This document shows, piece by piece, positions 15,874 through 24,098 of a DNA stretch of 64,000 nt (within the stretch, counting starts at the first letter, position 1; each line of letters starts with the position of its first letter). Source of the stretch: an uncultured Collinsella sp. (GTDB lineage Bacteria; Actinomycetota; Coriobacteriia; Coriobacteriales; Coriobacteriaceae); assembly GCA_902491565.1 (NCBI GenBank), contig CABUIE010000006.1, forward strand, positions 59,748 to 123,747, read 5' to 3'. The translations under genes and the position numbers were made by a program. The notes under the pieces were generated by a model. That model was given only the letters and a program-made list of their open reading frames with translations, was not told where the DNA came from and searched no databases.

Positions 15874-17178
15874 TTAGGCGCGCTCGGCACGAGCAAGCTC
15901 GGCAGCGACAAGCTTAACGGCCAGCACCAGCACGTCGAGCGCGGCCTCCAGGTCCTCGACCGTGGGATAGCTCGGCGCGATGCGGATGTTGGTGTCGCGC
16001 GGGTCCTTGCCATAGGGCCAAGTGGCGCCGGCCGGTGTGAGCTTGACGCCCAGGTCGGCGCAGAGCGCGGCGACCTTTTGGGCCGAGCCCTCGGGACCAT
16101 CGAAGCTTACAAAGTAGCCGCCGCGGGGGTGCGTCCAAGTAGCGCAACCCGTATCGCCCAAGCCCTCGGTGAGCTTGCGCTCAACGGCCTCAAAGCGCGG
16201 GCGCAAAAACTCGGCATGCTTTTTCATGTGCTCCTTGACCGCCTCGATGGTGGGAAGGAAGCGCACGTGACGCAGCTGGTTGAGCTTATCGGCACTGATG
16301 AGGCCGGCCTTCAGGCGCTTGGAGAACTCGGCGATGACCGCGGGGCTCGCACCGATAAAGCCGATACCGGCGCCCGGGAAGGTGATCTTGGACGTCGAGG
16401 CAAAGGCCACCACGCGGTCCTCGGTGCCCGCCGCGCGAGCGAGGTCAAAAATGTTTGCGAGCTCATCGGTCTCGTCGTACAGGTCGTGCACGCAGTAGGC
16501 GTTGTCCCAGAAGATGCGGAAATCGGGCGCGGCCGTGGGCATCTCGACCAGGCGACGCACAGTGTCCTCGCTAAAGGTGATGCCCGTGGGGTTGGAATAC
16601 TTGGGCACGCACCATATACCCTTGATGGAATCGTCGGCGGCAACCAGGCGCTCGATTTCGTCCATATCGGGGCCGTTGTCGGTCATCGCGACGGGAACGT
16701 TCTCGATGCCCAAGTCGGCGGTGATGCCAAAGTGGCGATCGTAGCCGGGAACCGGGCACAGGAACTTGACCTTCTTGCCGTCGTGCGCTGCCTCGTAAGC
16801 CTCCCAGGGCTCGCTGCCGCACGAGCCACAGCGCCAGAACATGCCGGCGATGTCGTGCTCGATCAGCAGGCTCGACGAGCCCAGCACGAGTGTCTGCTCA
16901 GCGGGGCAGCCCAGGAACTCCCCTGCCAGCTTGCGTGCCGAGGGAATGCCCTCAAAGCAGCCGTAGTTGGAACAATCGACGTTGCCGTCGTGCAGATCGG
17001 CATCGGCATTGAGGATATCGAGCATGGGTCGAGAGATGTCCACCTGGGAGGGCGACGGCTTGCCGCGGGCCATGTCGAGCGCCAGGCCCTTGGCCTTGAC
17101 CTCGGCGACCTCGGCTTTGAGCGCCTCGATGGCGGCATCGAGTTCGGTGGTTTCCATCTTCTGGTAGATCGTCTGCAT
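15874..17178 (-). CDS. Class I/II aminotransferase (type Ic aspartate aminotransferase-like)
   Basis: A PLP-dependent aminotransferase of 434 residues. It matches the family typed as Asp aminotransferase Ic (Pfam Asp_aminotransf) in overall form: SNPTG with Asn196, FWDNAYCVHDL with Asp225 at the PLP nitrogen, and the Schiff-base Lys264 in STSKITFPGAG. The second half carries FLPTIEAVKEHMKKHAEFLRP, usual for the group. The amino donor is probably aspartate or glutamate, but the physiological acceptor is not fixed by sequence. AAAGG lies 8 nt before the ATG. Single gene. Confidence 0.88.
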   Translation of the reverse strand: MQTIYQKMETTELDAAIEALKAEVAEVKAKGLALDMARGKPSPSQVDISRPMLDILNADADLHDGNVDCSNYGCFEGIPSARKLAGEFLGCPAEQTLVLGSSSLLIEHDIAGMFWRCGSCGSEPWEAYEAAHDGKKVKFLCPVPGYDRHFGITADLGIENVPVAMTDNGPDMDEIERLVAADDSIKGIWCVPKYSNPTGITFSEDTVRRLVEMPTAAPDFRIFWDNAYCVHDLYDETDELANIFDLARAAGTEDRVVAFASTSKITFPGAGIGFIGASPAVIAEFSKRLKAGLISADKLNQLRHVRFLPTIEAVKEHMKKHAEFLRPRFEAVERKLTEGLGDTGCATWTHPRGGYFVSFDGPEGSAQKVAALCADLGVKLTPAGATWPYGKDPRDTNIRIAPSYPTVEDLEAALDVLVLAVKLVAAELARAERA

Positions 17179-17327
17179 GGGTGCGACCTTTCACGAAGCG
17201 GTACGTTGCAATTCTTCTAAGTATAGACCGCCACCGTCGCAACGTTATGAAGCCGTGATAGATTAAGTCCATCGCAATGAATTACGAATCGCCGCGCATG
17301 CCGGCATGAAGCGCCCAAGGAGGCACT

Positions 17328-17582
17328 ATGGAGTACGGATCGTTCCAGACCGAGGAATTCGGCGACCTTCAGCGCCTGGTCGACGGACTGTTTTACGACC
17401 GCCACGCCATCGACCGCCTGGATCTGATCGTACAGGCCGAAATCTTGGACCTGGCGCCCGATCTCATGGAAATCGTGAACCTGCTACCGCCCGGCTATTA
17501 CGACCGCCAGTCACTTTGCGACCAGCTCAACTCCGCCTTGGCCGCCCACGGCTGGGGCGCCATCTACGGCACCGTGGAATAA
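17328..17582 (+). CDS. Small conserved hypothetical protein
   Basis: 84 residues, not recognised. It is acidic and helical in look (FGDLQRLVDGLFYDRHAIDRLDLIVQAEILDLAPDLMEIVNLLPPGYYDRQSLCDQL) with no membrane segment or Cys motif. The ribosome site AAGGAGG is 5 nt before the ATG, and codon use is like its neighbours, so it is a real gene. A small terminator (17662-17683) follows. Confidence 0.75.
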   Translation: MEYGSFQTEEFGDLQRLVDGLFYDRHAIDRLDLIVQAEILDLAPDLMEIVNLLPPGYYDRQSLCDQLNSALAAHGWGAIYGTVE

Positions 17583-17661
17583 ACCTAGTCATTGGGGCCT
17601 GTGGTCAAAAAATAGCAAATATGAGTACTGTTACTTTTTTAGTAACAGCGATTTTGAATTA

Positions 17662-17683
17662 AAAAGGCCAGTCTTGGCCTTTT
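17662..17683 (+). terminator. Terminator after the 84-residue protein
   Basis: AAAAGGCCA (17662-17670) pairs with TGGCCTTTT (17675-17683) around GTCT. The A/T flanks make it usable on either strand. Confidence 0.7.
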
Positions 17684-17786
17684 GTGTCCGGTTTTGGAAG
17701 GATGCATCAGCATTTTTCGTCCAGCCACGCAATCGTTAATGCACAGACAGAATAGATTTGTACATTATTTTTCGCGCCTAAAATGA

Positions 17787-17824
17787 AACGCCGTTTGTGA
17801 CAGTACTCACAAACGGCGTTTTTT
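17787..17824. terminator. Bidirectional terminator with 14-bp stem
   Basis: AACGCCGTTTGTGA (17787-17800) pairs with TCACAAACGGCGTT (17807-17820), followed by TTTT on the plus strand and by a T-rich run on the minus strand. It can end nhaA (stop at 17915). Its loop, CAGTAC, is part of the repeat core. Confidence 0.8.
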
Positions 17825-17914
17825 GGCCACTGGGGTGTCCGGCAGGTGGCAAGTACCACTCAAAACCGCGTTTTACACGCGCTCGAGCAGGCTCTGGCGT
17901 CTGTTTCTACGCGC

Positions 17915-19273
17915 CTACTCGTTCTTGGGCGCGGGGTGCTTGCAGATCACACTCATGTAGATCATGCCAAGTACGGCCGCGGTGACAGAGCCGGCGAGAA
18001 TAGCGGCCTTGGCAGCCAGAACCTCAAACTGGGCCGTCGGGAAGGCGAGGCCGCTGATGAGAATCGACATGGTAAAGCCGATACCGCCCAGAATGCCCAC
18101 GCCGGCAATCATATGCCAGTTGACATTGTGCGGCAGCTCGCAGGCCTTGAGCTTGACCAAGGCGAACGTCATGCCAAAGATACCGATCGGCTTACCCAGC
18201 AGCATGCCAAAGTACACGCCGAGCGTCACCGGGTCGGTGAGCAGCGTGCTCATGTCCACGCCCACTAGGCGAACCTGTGCGTTGACGAACGCAAAGATCG
18301 GCAGGATCACAAAGTTGACCGGCGTGGAGATCAGGCGCTCCATGCGGATGAGCGGCGGGGTCACGCGGTGCATGACGCGCTCGACTTTGGTGGTCGAGAC
18401 GGTAAAGTCATGCTGGCCCAGGATGTGCGCCTCGTCGTCGTAGCGGTCATCGAGCAGCGGCAAGCACTCGCCCAGCCAATCGGTGAGGCTATCAAGCTTA
18501 ACACCGCACTTGGCCGGGATGGTGAAGGCCAGGATGACGCCAGCAAGCGTAGCGTGCACGCCGCTCTTGAACATGCAGAACCACAACAGCAGGCCCAGTA
18601 CCGAATACGGGGCAAGGCGGTAATGCTGCGTCTTGTTGAGCCACACGAGCGCACAGGTCACAAGCGCGGCGGCGCCCAACCAAAACGGATTGGGGCTCTG
18701 ACCGTAGAAGATGGCGATGGCGGCGATGGAGATGAGGTCGTCGGCGATGGCGAGCGTCGAGAAGAACACGCGCACGCCGTTGGGCACGCGGTTGCCCAAA
18801 AGCGACAGCACGCCCAGCGCAAAGGCAATATCGGTTGCCATGGGAATGGCCCAGCCGTTGTGCGCGCCGGCATGGTTAAAGATCAGATAGATGCAGGCGG
18901 GAACGACGACGCCGCCCACGGCCGCCAGCATGGGAAGCATAGCCTGGCGCGGGTTCTTGAGCTCGCCAACTGTCATCTCGTACTTAAGCTCAATGCCCAC
19001 CAACAAAAAGAAGATCGCCATGAGGAAGTCGTTGACGAAAAGCTCAACGGTGAGACCGGCCGCAAGGTTGCCCAGACCCACATACAGCGGGGTCTCCAAA
19101 AAGTGATGGATGGCCTCGTAGGCATCGGTGTTGGCGCAAATGACGGCGGCGATGGCGGCGAAGACCATGACGGCGGCGGAAATCGTGCCGTTCTCGGTGA
19201 TGCGCTCCCAAATGTCGTGGCGCTCAAAACGCTTGCGCTCACGGACGTTGAACAGCTGCTCGGGTGCTGCCAT
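17915..19273 (-). CDS. nhaA: Na+/H+ antiporter NhaA
   Basis: Exchanges cytoplasmic Na+ or Li+ for protons, in pH and salt homeostasis. The 452-residue protein has about 12 membrane helices. The ion-binding positions are present: D148 in ATDIAFALG (E. coli D133) and D178/D179 in AIADDLISI (E. coli D163/D164). A hydrophilic insert of roughly 40 residues (LGECLPLLDDRYDDEAHILGQ and on) separates the two halves, as in many Gram-positive homologues. The leader looks like a cation riboswitch (19274-19342). Confidence 0.95.
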   Translation of the reverse strand: MAAPEQLFNVRERKRFERHDIWERITENGTISAAVMVFAAIAAVICANTDAYEAIHHFLETPLYVGLGNLAAGLTVELFVNDFLMAIFFLLVGIELKYEMTVGELKNPRQAMLPMLAAVGGVVVPACIYLIFNHAGAHNGWAIPMATDIAFALGVLSLLGNRVPNGVRVFFSTLAIADDLISIAAIAIFYGQSPNPFWLGAAALVTCALVWLNKTQHYRLAPYSVLGLLLWFCMFKSGVHATLAGVILAFTIPAKCGVKLDSLTDWLGECLPLLDDRYDDEAHILGQHDFTVSTTKVERVMHRVTPPLIRMERLISTPVNFVILPIFAFVNAQVRLVGVDMSTLLTDPVTLGVYFGMLLGKPIGIFGMTFALVKLKACELPHNVNWHMIAGVGILGGIGFTMSILISGLAFPTAQFEVLAAKAAILAGSVTAAVLGMIYMSVICKHPAPKNE

Positions 19274-19342
19274 GGGCGGCTCCTTTCACGGGAAAGCTCC
19301 CGTCTTAAAAAAGCACGGCCCGCCCAAGTGGCGGCGCCGCGC
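19271..19342 (-). promoter_or_regulatory. Candidate nhaA-I type Na+/Li+ riboswitch leader
   Basis: On the minus strand the leader folds as follows: stem GCGCGGC/GCCGTGC (19336-19342 with 19313-19319, one G-U), enclosing an inner CGCC/GGCG pair; then a second hairpin ACGGGA/TCCCGT; then AAAGGAG, then CCGCCC (19274-19279) just before the ATG. CCGCCC is complementary to GGGCGG (19320-19325), giving a pseudoknot that would mask the ribosome site. This placement and shape match what I recall of the nhaA-I riboswitch class, which senses Na+ or Li+. Confidence 0.6.
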
Positions 19343-19481
19343 TCTAACGTATTACGCTTGCATCTAGCCTACCCTGCACGACAAGCGCGCAAGCGTGGCC
19401 GAAAAGCGGAACCACAGGTTGAACATTATTTGCTCAACGGCACGGGCACGCCTGTCCAAGAGACGACGCGGCGACGTGCAC

Positions 19482-19522
19482 AAAAAACGACCGGAGCGCG
19501 GGGCGTCCGCGATCCGGTCGTG
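19482..19522 (-). terminator. Terminator of ppaC
   Basis: Minus-strand stem ACGACCGG/CCGGTCGT with an inner GCG pairing, followed by six T. It starts about 20 nt past the ppaC stop. Confidence 0.85.
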
Positions 19523-19540
19523 GCGTTTGGTCAACTAAAC

Positions 19541-20464
19541 CTAGCAGGCGGCCATGATGGGGGCAGCGACCTGCTTCTTACGGGAGAGGACGCCCGGCAT
19601 CCAGACGCCGTCGTGCTCGTCGGCAATGCCCAGGCCCTTCTGAGCAGCCTCGGTCTCGCCCTCGAGCAGGACCTGCGAGCCCTCCTCCATGATGTCGGTG
19701 ATGCACAGGACGATGCCGTCGGCACCCTTCTCGGCGGCGTAGGCGCGCATGGCCTCGCGAATCTCGTCGATCATGCCAAGCGCACGGCTCTTGTCGACAG
19801 TCTCGTACTGGCCGATGAGCAGCTTCTTGCCGGCAGGCTCGAACATCTTGATGTCGTTGCCGACCATCTCGGCTGCGGTGAAGGAGCCGGACGGACGGGT
19901 GAGGAAGACCTCCATGCCAAACTTGACCGGGTCGACGCCCACCTGCTCGCCGAGCTTGGCGGCGACGGCGCGGTCGACATCGGTGGTGGTGGGGCTCTTG
20001 AGCATGAGCGTGTCGGTCATCATGGCCGAGAGCAGCAGCTTGGCCTGGACGTCGGAAAGCTCAACGCCGAGCACGCCGGCGAGCTTGGTGACGATGGTGC
20101 AGCTGGAGCCCCAGGGCAGGCAGATGTAGTGCAGCGGGCCGGCGGTCTCGAAGTCGCCGATGCGGTGATGATCGACAACGCCAAAGACCGTGGCGTCCTT
20201 AAGGCCGGCGACGGACTGGGCAGACTCGTTGTGGTCGGTGAGGACGACGAGCTGACCAGCCTCGACGGACTCGATCACGCGGGGCTCGGCGATGCCGGCG
20301 TCGGCGAGCAGCTTGGCGGACTCGGCCGGAAGCTGACCAAGGGCGCAGGCCTCGTAAGTGTTGCCGGCATACTCAACCTGGTTGAGCAGCTGGGACAGGA
20401 CGACGGCGCTCATGATGGCGTCGTTATCGGGGTTCTGGTGACCAAAGACAAGAACGTTTGCCAT
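19541..20464 (-). CDS. ppaC: Manganese-dependent inorganic pyrophosphatase (family II)
   Basis: Hydrolyses pyrophosphate to phosphate, pulling biosynthetic reactions forward. The 307-residue protein has the DHH layout: H9, D13, D15 (GHQNPDND), D77/H78, D98-H99-H100 (VVDHH) binding two Mn ions, and the C-terminal SRKK motif that holds the substrate. No regulatory CBS insert is present. Its own terminator follows. Single gene. Confidence 0.95.
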   Translation of the reverse strand: MANVLVFGHQNPDNDAIMSAVVLSQLLNQVEYAGNTYEACALGQLPAESAKLLADAGIAEPRVIESVEAGQLVVLTDHNESAQSVAGLKDATVFGVVDHHRIGDFETAGPLHYICLPWGSSCTIVTKLAGVLGVELSDVQAKLLLSAMMTDTLMLKSPTTTDVDRAVAAKLGEQVGVDPVKFGMEVFLTRPSGSFTAAEMVGNDIKMFEPAGKKLLIGQYETVDKSRALGMIDEIREAMRAYAAEKGADGIVLCITDIMEEGSQVLLEGETEAAQKGLGIADEHDGVWMPGVLSRKKQVAAPIMAAC

Positions 20465-20580
20465 GGATATCCTCCACTTGATATGTGTACTTGGACGTAG
20501 CTATGGTAGCACGCCGATGCCGAGCCTTCGCAGACGGAAGGGCCACGGCATATTTTGGGGCGCAGGCACGGGGGCCAAGG

Positions 20581-20630
20581 CTGTCCCTTTTGCACCATGT
20601 TGGTGCAATGTAACCTGTCCCCCTTGCACC
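20581..20630. repeat. Repeat, family 3 (CTGTCCC...TTGCACC)
   Basis: CTGTCCC-N2-TTGCACC (20581-20596) is repeated directly at 20615-20630 with one change, and a TTGCACC/GGTGCAA hairpin (20590-20607) lies within. It sits just past the glucokinase stop. Related palindromes with GGGACAGG cores are at 21641-21681, 25536-25621 and 57742-57780. Confidence 0.6.
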
Positions 20631-20632
20631 AG

Positions 20633-21586
20633 CTATTTACCGGCGGCGCGCAGGGCTACGTAGGCGGCACCGATGATGCCGGCGTCGTTTCCGAGCGAAG
20701 CGACCTTAATGGGCGTCTCGCGCGAGGCAGAGAGCGCGTACTGCTTAAAGTGCTCGCGAACCTTGTCGAGATAAACATCGGCCGAGGCAGACGCGCCGCC
20801 ACCGATCAGGAACATCTCGGGGTCGACCACGTTGGCGATAAGCGCCAGGGCGCGGCCAAGGTAGTCGGCCATGGTGTCGGCTGCGGCCAGCGCAAGCTTG
20901 TCGCCCTCGCGGCAGGCCTGGAACACGTCCTTGGAATCGGAGGGGCCGGTGAGCTCAATGGGCTCGACACCCGCCTTCTTGCACTCGGCAAGGTAGTTGC
21001 TCACCACGCCGGTGGCGCTGGAATACTGCTCCAGATGGCCATGGCCGCCACAGCCGCAGGTGCGCTCCTCGGCCGGGTTCAGGCACATGTGGCCAATCTC
21101 GCCGCCGGCGCCCACAACGCCCGATACCACGTCGCCGTTAACGATAACGCCGCCGCCCACGCCGGTACCGATGGTGACCATCACCACGTTCTGCACGCCC
21201 TTGGCAGAACCGAGCCAGGCCTCGCCCATGGCAGCGGCGTTGGCATCGTTCTCATACTTAACGACCGCATCGGGGCAGTGCTTCTGAATGGCGACCCTCA
21301 GCTCGGGCAGGTTAATGGCAATGTTGGCCTTGACCTTGGCATCGCCCGACGCCGGGATGGGACACGGAACGGCCAGGCCAATGCCCGCCACAAAGGCACG
21401 CGGAATCTGTGCCTTGGCGACCACCTGGTCGATAGCCTCGGTCACCGCGGCAAAGCCCGCAGCGTCAACGATAGGAGGCGTGGGCACGCTGGCCTTGGCA
21501 AGCAGGTTGCCGTCCTCGTCGAACAGGCCCTCCTTAACCGAAGTGCCGCCGACGTCGATGCCGATGTAGTACTGCTTAGGTTCCAT
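20633..21586 (-). CDS. ROK family glucokinase
   Basis: Phosphorylates free glucose (possibly other hexoses) with ATP to glucose 6-phosphate. The 317-residue protein has the ATP-phosphate loop YIGIDVGGTSVKEGL, VTIGTGVGGG, and the ROK zinc motif HMCLNPAEERTCGCGGHGHLEQ with CxCG then GHxE. There is no N-terminal DNA-binding domain, so it is a kinase and not a repressor. ATG 21586 has AAAGGTGG 6 nt upstream. It follows the PTS operon terminator, so it probably has its own promoter, but it can use glucose freed by the GH1 enzyme. Confidence 0.92.
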   Translation of the reverse strand: MEPKQYYIGIDVGGTSVKEGLFDEDGNLLAKASVPTPPIVDAAGFAAVTEAIDQVVAKAQIPRAFVAGIGLAVPCPIPASGDAKVKANIAINLPELRVAIQKHCPDAVVKYENDANAAAMGEAWLGSAKGVQNVVMVTIGTGVGGGVIVNGDVVSGVVGAGGEIGHMCLNPAEERTCGCGGHGHLEQYSSATGVVSNYLAECKKAGVEPIELTGPSDSKDVFQACREGDKLALAAADTMADYLGRALALIANVVDPEMFLIGGGASASADVYLDKVREHFKQYALSASRETPIKVASLGNDAGIIGAAYVALRAAGK

Positions 21587-21640
21587 GGGAGCCCACCTTT
21601 CTCGTTTAAACATTGCCTGTATGGTACCGCTCTCAAGGCA

Positions 21641-21681
21641 AAAACCTACCAAAAAGGGACAGGTTTGTTTTGGCAGGTTTT
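21641..21681. repeat. Palindrome, family 3
   Basis: 14-nt arms AAAACCTACCAAAA (21641-21654) and its complement at 21668-21681 (one mismatch), with AGGGACAGG in the loop. It lies between glucokinase and the PTS operon. Confidence 0.65.
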
Positions 21682-21731
21682 ATCTGGGGTAACGCAATTG
21701 GCTGCCCAACAGGCCGCGCAAGACCATCCCC

Positions 21732-21769
21732 AAAAATAAAGGCGCCGGGAGGCGGAGGCTCCCGGCGCC
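21732..21769 (-). terminator. Terminator of the PTS operon
   Basis: Minus-strand 11-bp stem GGCGCCGGGAG/CTCCCGGCGCC (21759-21769 with 21741-21751), followed by TTTATTTTT. Confidence 0.85.
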
Positions 21770-21827
21770 CGTCAAAGGGACTATGTTGTCTGTTGGACCG
21801 CACGGTCCGTCGCGGCGATAACGCCGA

Positions 21828-22160
21828 CTAGGCCTGAAGTGCCTGCAGCTGCTTGTGAACCTCGATGAGCTCCGTCGCCATGACGCGCATGGTCTCGGTG
21901 CCGGCCATCTGGTCCTCGGCATGCAGCAAAATCAACGGGGCCTCGCCGTTACGCTCGCCGTTGGCCTCCTTCTTCAGAAGCCCCATGTGAACATCGTGGC
22001 CACCGTTATAGGCCTCGTCGCCCTGCTTGATAAGCTCCTCGGCGGCGTCAAAATCGCCCTCCTTGGCCTTTTGCACGGCATTGATGTACATGCTCTTGGC
22101 GGTACCGACGTAGCTGATGATCTCAAAGCAGGTCATCTGCAGTTCGTTCATATCCTCCAT
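21828..22160 (-). CDS. PTS lactose/cellobiose family EIIA
   Basis: Carries phosphate from HPr to EIIB in sugar uptake. The 110-residue protein is the helical IIA-lac fold (about 100 residues) with the phospho-His in NGGHDVHMGLLKKEANGE and the C-terminal HAEDQMAGTETMR segment. The start is uncertain: GTG 22169, ATG 22160 (AGGTG 6 nt upstream, my choice) or ATG 22151. It follows EIIB by 9 bp. Confidence 0.92.
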   Translation of the reverse strand: MEDMNELQMTCFEIISYVGTAKSMYINAVQKAKEGDFDAAEELIKQGDEAYNGGHDVHMGLLKKEANGERNGEAPLILLHAEDQMAGTETMRVMATELIEVHKQLQALQA

Positions 22161-22169
22161 GCAGAGCAC

Positions 22170-22472
22170 CTAGCCCATCACGCTGACGCAGTGGTCGATG
22201 ATGCCGGCAGCGTTCATGCGGCCGTAGTCGACCATGTTGATAACCTCAACCGGGAAGCGGCCGGCGGCCTCCTTCTCAAAATCGCCCTTGGTGTAGCCGA
22301 TCTGCGGACCAAGCAGCAACATGTCGCACTCGTCCAGGTGATCGTGGGCCTCGTTCATGGGACGAGCCTCGACCTCAATATCCAGACCACGGTTTGCAAC
22401 CTCGGCCTGCATCTTCTGGACCAGCAGGCTCGTGGACATACCGGCATTGCAGCAGAGCATGATCTTCTTCAT
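22170..22472 (-). CDS. PTS cellobiose-type EIIB
   Basis: Passes phosphate to the incoming beta-glucoside. The 100-residue protein has the phospho-Cys loop MLCCNAGMSTSLL, in which the second Cys is the usual acceptor, and the GPQIGY segment of the family. Third gene in the GH1-EIIC-EIIB-EIIA operon. A hairpin sits between EIIC and this gene. Confidence 0.94.
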   Translation of the reverse strand: MKKIMLCCNAGMSTSLLVQKMQAEVANRGLDIEVEARPMNEAHDHLDECDMLLLGPQIGYTKGDFEKEAAGRFPVEVINMVDYGRMNAAGIIDHCVSVMG

Positions 22473-22574
22473 GGTTTCCTCCTTATAACTGCGCGGCGCG
22501 CAGACGACAACTGGTTTTATTCCTTGCGGCTATTGTGCCCACCCCCCCTGCATCTTTACACAAGGGAGAGAGCT

Positions 22575-22605
22575 GCGGGCACCGGCACCGCGTACCGGCG
22601 CCCGC
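22575..22605. other. Hairpin between EIIC and EIIB genes
   Basis: GCGGGC/GCCCGC outer and CCGG inner pairing within the operon (22575-22605), with no T run. It is probably an mRNA stability or processing element that sets different levels of EIIC and EIIB/EIIA. Confidence 0.45.
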
Positions 22606-22634
22606 AAAGGTGAAAGGGACGAACGTTAGGCGTT

Positions 22635-23978
22635 CTACTCGGCGAAAGCCTCCTGCTTGGCGATTGCCTTCTCGGAAATCTTCATAAAGGGCAGGTAGAC
22701 GGCCATGCCAATGACAATCTCGATAGCCTGCCACACGCCGGCGCGCCAGTCAAAGCCCGTAGCGAGCAGGGCATTGATGACGGGAGGCATGGTCCAGGGC
22801 ACCTGGGCGATGCAGGGGCTGATGATGCCTGCGCAGGTAAGGCCATAGGTGATGCCGATGAACAGATCGGGAAGAAGAACGAACGGGATCATGAGCGGCA
22901 GGTTGTACACGATGGGGTAACCGTAGATAACCGGCTCGTTGATGTTGAACAGACCAGGCAGGATAGCCATCTTGGAAACGGTCTCGGAAGCCTTATTCTT
23001 GGAGAACAGGAGCGTGTCGAGCAGGAGCATGAGGGTGCAGCCCGAGCCGCCGATGAGGGCGAAGCTGTTAACGATCTGCATGTTCATGTAGTGATCGGGC
23101 TGGATGGTGCCACCGGCGGCAAAGGTAGCCATGTTGTCGACGATGAGCATGGTCAGGATCGGCTCGACGGTAGCGCCAGAGATGGTGGACTGGTGAATAC
23201 CGACGCAGAACAGCAGGTTAGCAAGGGTGTAGATGAGGATAACAGCCCACGGACCGGCGTTCATGATGCTCTTGAGCGGGTTGGAGATGCACGTGGAGAT
23301 GATGGTGCACAGATCGGTGCCGGCGCACACGGCGAGCAGGGCTGCGGCAAGAGCGAAGACCGCGAGGTTAAGCAGCATCGGAATCATGACGTTGAAGGAG
23401 TTGGAGACCGCGGGAGGCACGCCCTCGCCCAGCTTAACCTTGAGCTTCTCGACGCCAGAAATCTTGATGAAGAGCGAGACGGAAAGCAGGGCGATGATAA
23501 TAGCCGAGAACAGACCGTTGGTGCCGGTGTTGGCAGTCGAAAGGGCGCCCGTGACCTCGGCGGAGGTGATCTTGTCGGTGAGCAGTGGGCTCGTGGCGGC
23601 AAGCGAGGCGGTGATCTGCTGCGGCATCATGATGACGAAGGCAGAGATGGCGACGACCACGCAAGCGAGCGGGTTATCGAAACGCTTGTTCTTGGCGAGG
23701 CTGTAGCCAATCAATCCGGCCAAGATAATGGCAGAGACGTTGAGGGTGCCCAGCGTAATTGCCGAGCCCCACGTCTGAAGGTTGGCAAGGCCCGCCGCAT
23801 CGAGCGGGAACAGAGGGAACACGACGTTGTTAATAAGAACCGCGATACCCGCAAGGATATAGAGCGGCGTGATGGTCGCGAAGGCGTCACGCAGGGAACG
23901 CAGGTGAACCTGGTTTCCCACCTTCGCAGAGACCTCGGCAAACTTGTCGAGGAAGCTCTTTCCGTTGTCACTGGCCAT
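22635..23978 (-). CDS. PTS cellobiose/beta-glucoside EIIC permease
   Basis: The membrane channel of the PTS, which binds and moves the sugar while EIIB phosphorylates it. The 447-residue protein has about ten membrane helices and the IIC signatures GSGCTLMLLLDTLLF, FNINEPVIYGYPIVYN (with the conserved NEP) and WTMPPVINALLATG. The family covers cellobiose, chitobiose and lactose-type disaccharides; the GH1 gene just upstream suggests a beta-glucoside. Confidence 0.93.
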   Translation of the reverse strand: MASDNGKSFLDKFAEVSAKVGNQVHLRSLRDAFATITPLYILAGIAVLINNVVFPLFPLDAAGLANLQTWGSAITLGTLNVSAIILAGLIGYSLAKNKRFDNPLACVVVAISAFVIMMPQQITASLAATSPLLTDKITSAEVTGALSTANTGTNGLFSAIIIALLSVSLFIKISGVEKLKVKLGEGVPPAVSNSFNVMIPMLLNLAVFALAAALLAVCAGTDLCTIISTCISNPLKSIMNAGPWAVILIYTLANLLFCVGIHQSTISGATVEPILTMLIVDNMATFAAGGTIQPDHYMNMQIVNSFALIGGSGCTLMLLLDTLLFSKNKASETVSKMAILPGLFNINEPVIYGYPIVYNLPLMIPFVLLPDLFIGITYGLTCAGIISPCIAQVPWTMPPVINALLATGFDWRAGVWQAIEIVIGMAVYLPFMKISEKAIAKQEAFAE

Positions 23979-24098
23979 GATTGCTCCTAACTTTCAAATC
24001 CGGCCTTTTCCTATGCGCACGGTGGTCTGTCGCCCTCTGCCACCAGATGTGCCATGTGTTGCGCGCGGCGGCGCGCGGTCTGGGCGTTCGCCCGGTCG

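Larger units (their letters stand above)
17601..17830. repeat. Intergenic element with the 34-nt hairpin module (copy B)
   Basis: The left end has the same module as 3003-3036 (17615-17648; GCAAATATGAGTACTG, then CTGTTAC/GTAACAG around 6-7 nt). The right end differs but keeps GACAGTACTCA and TTTTTTGGCCAC in inverted sense, with the ends GTGGTCA and TGGCCAC matching in inverted sense except for one base. The element encloses two terminators. Confidence 0.7.
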
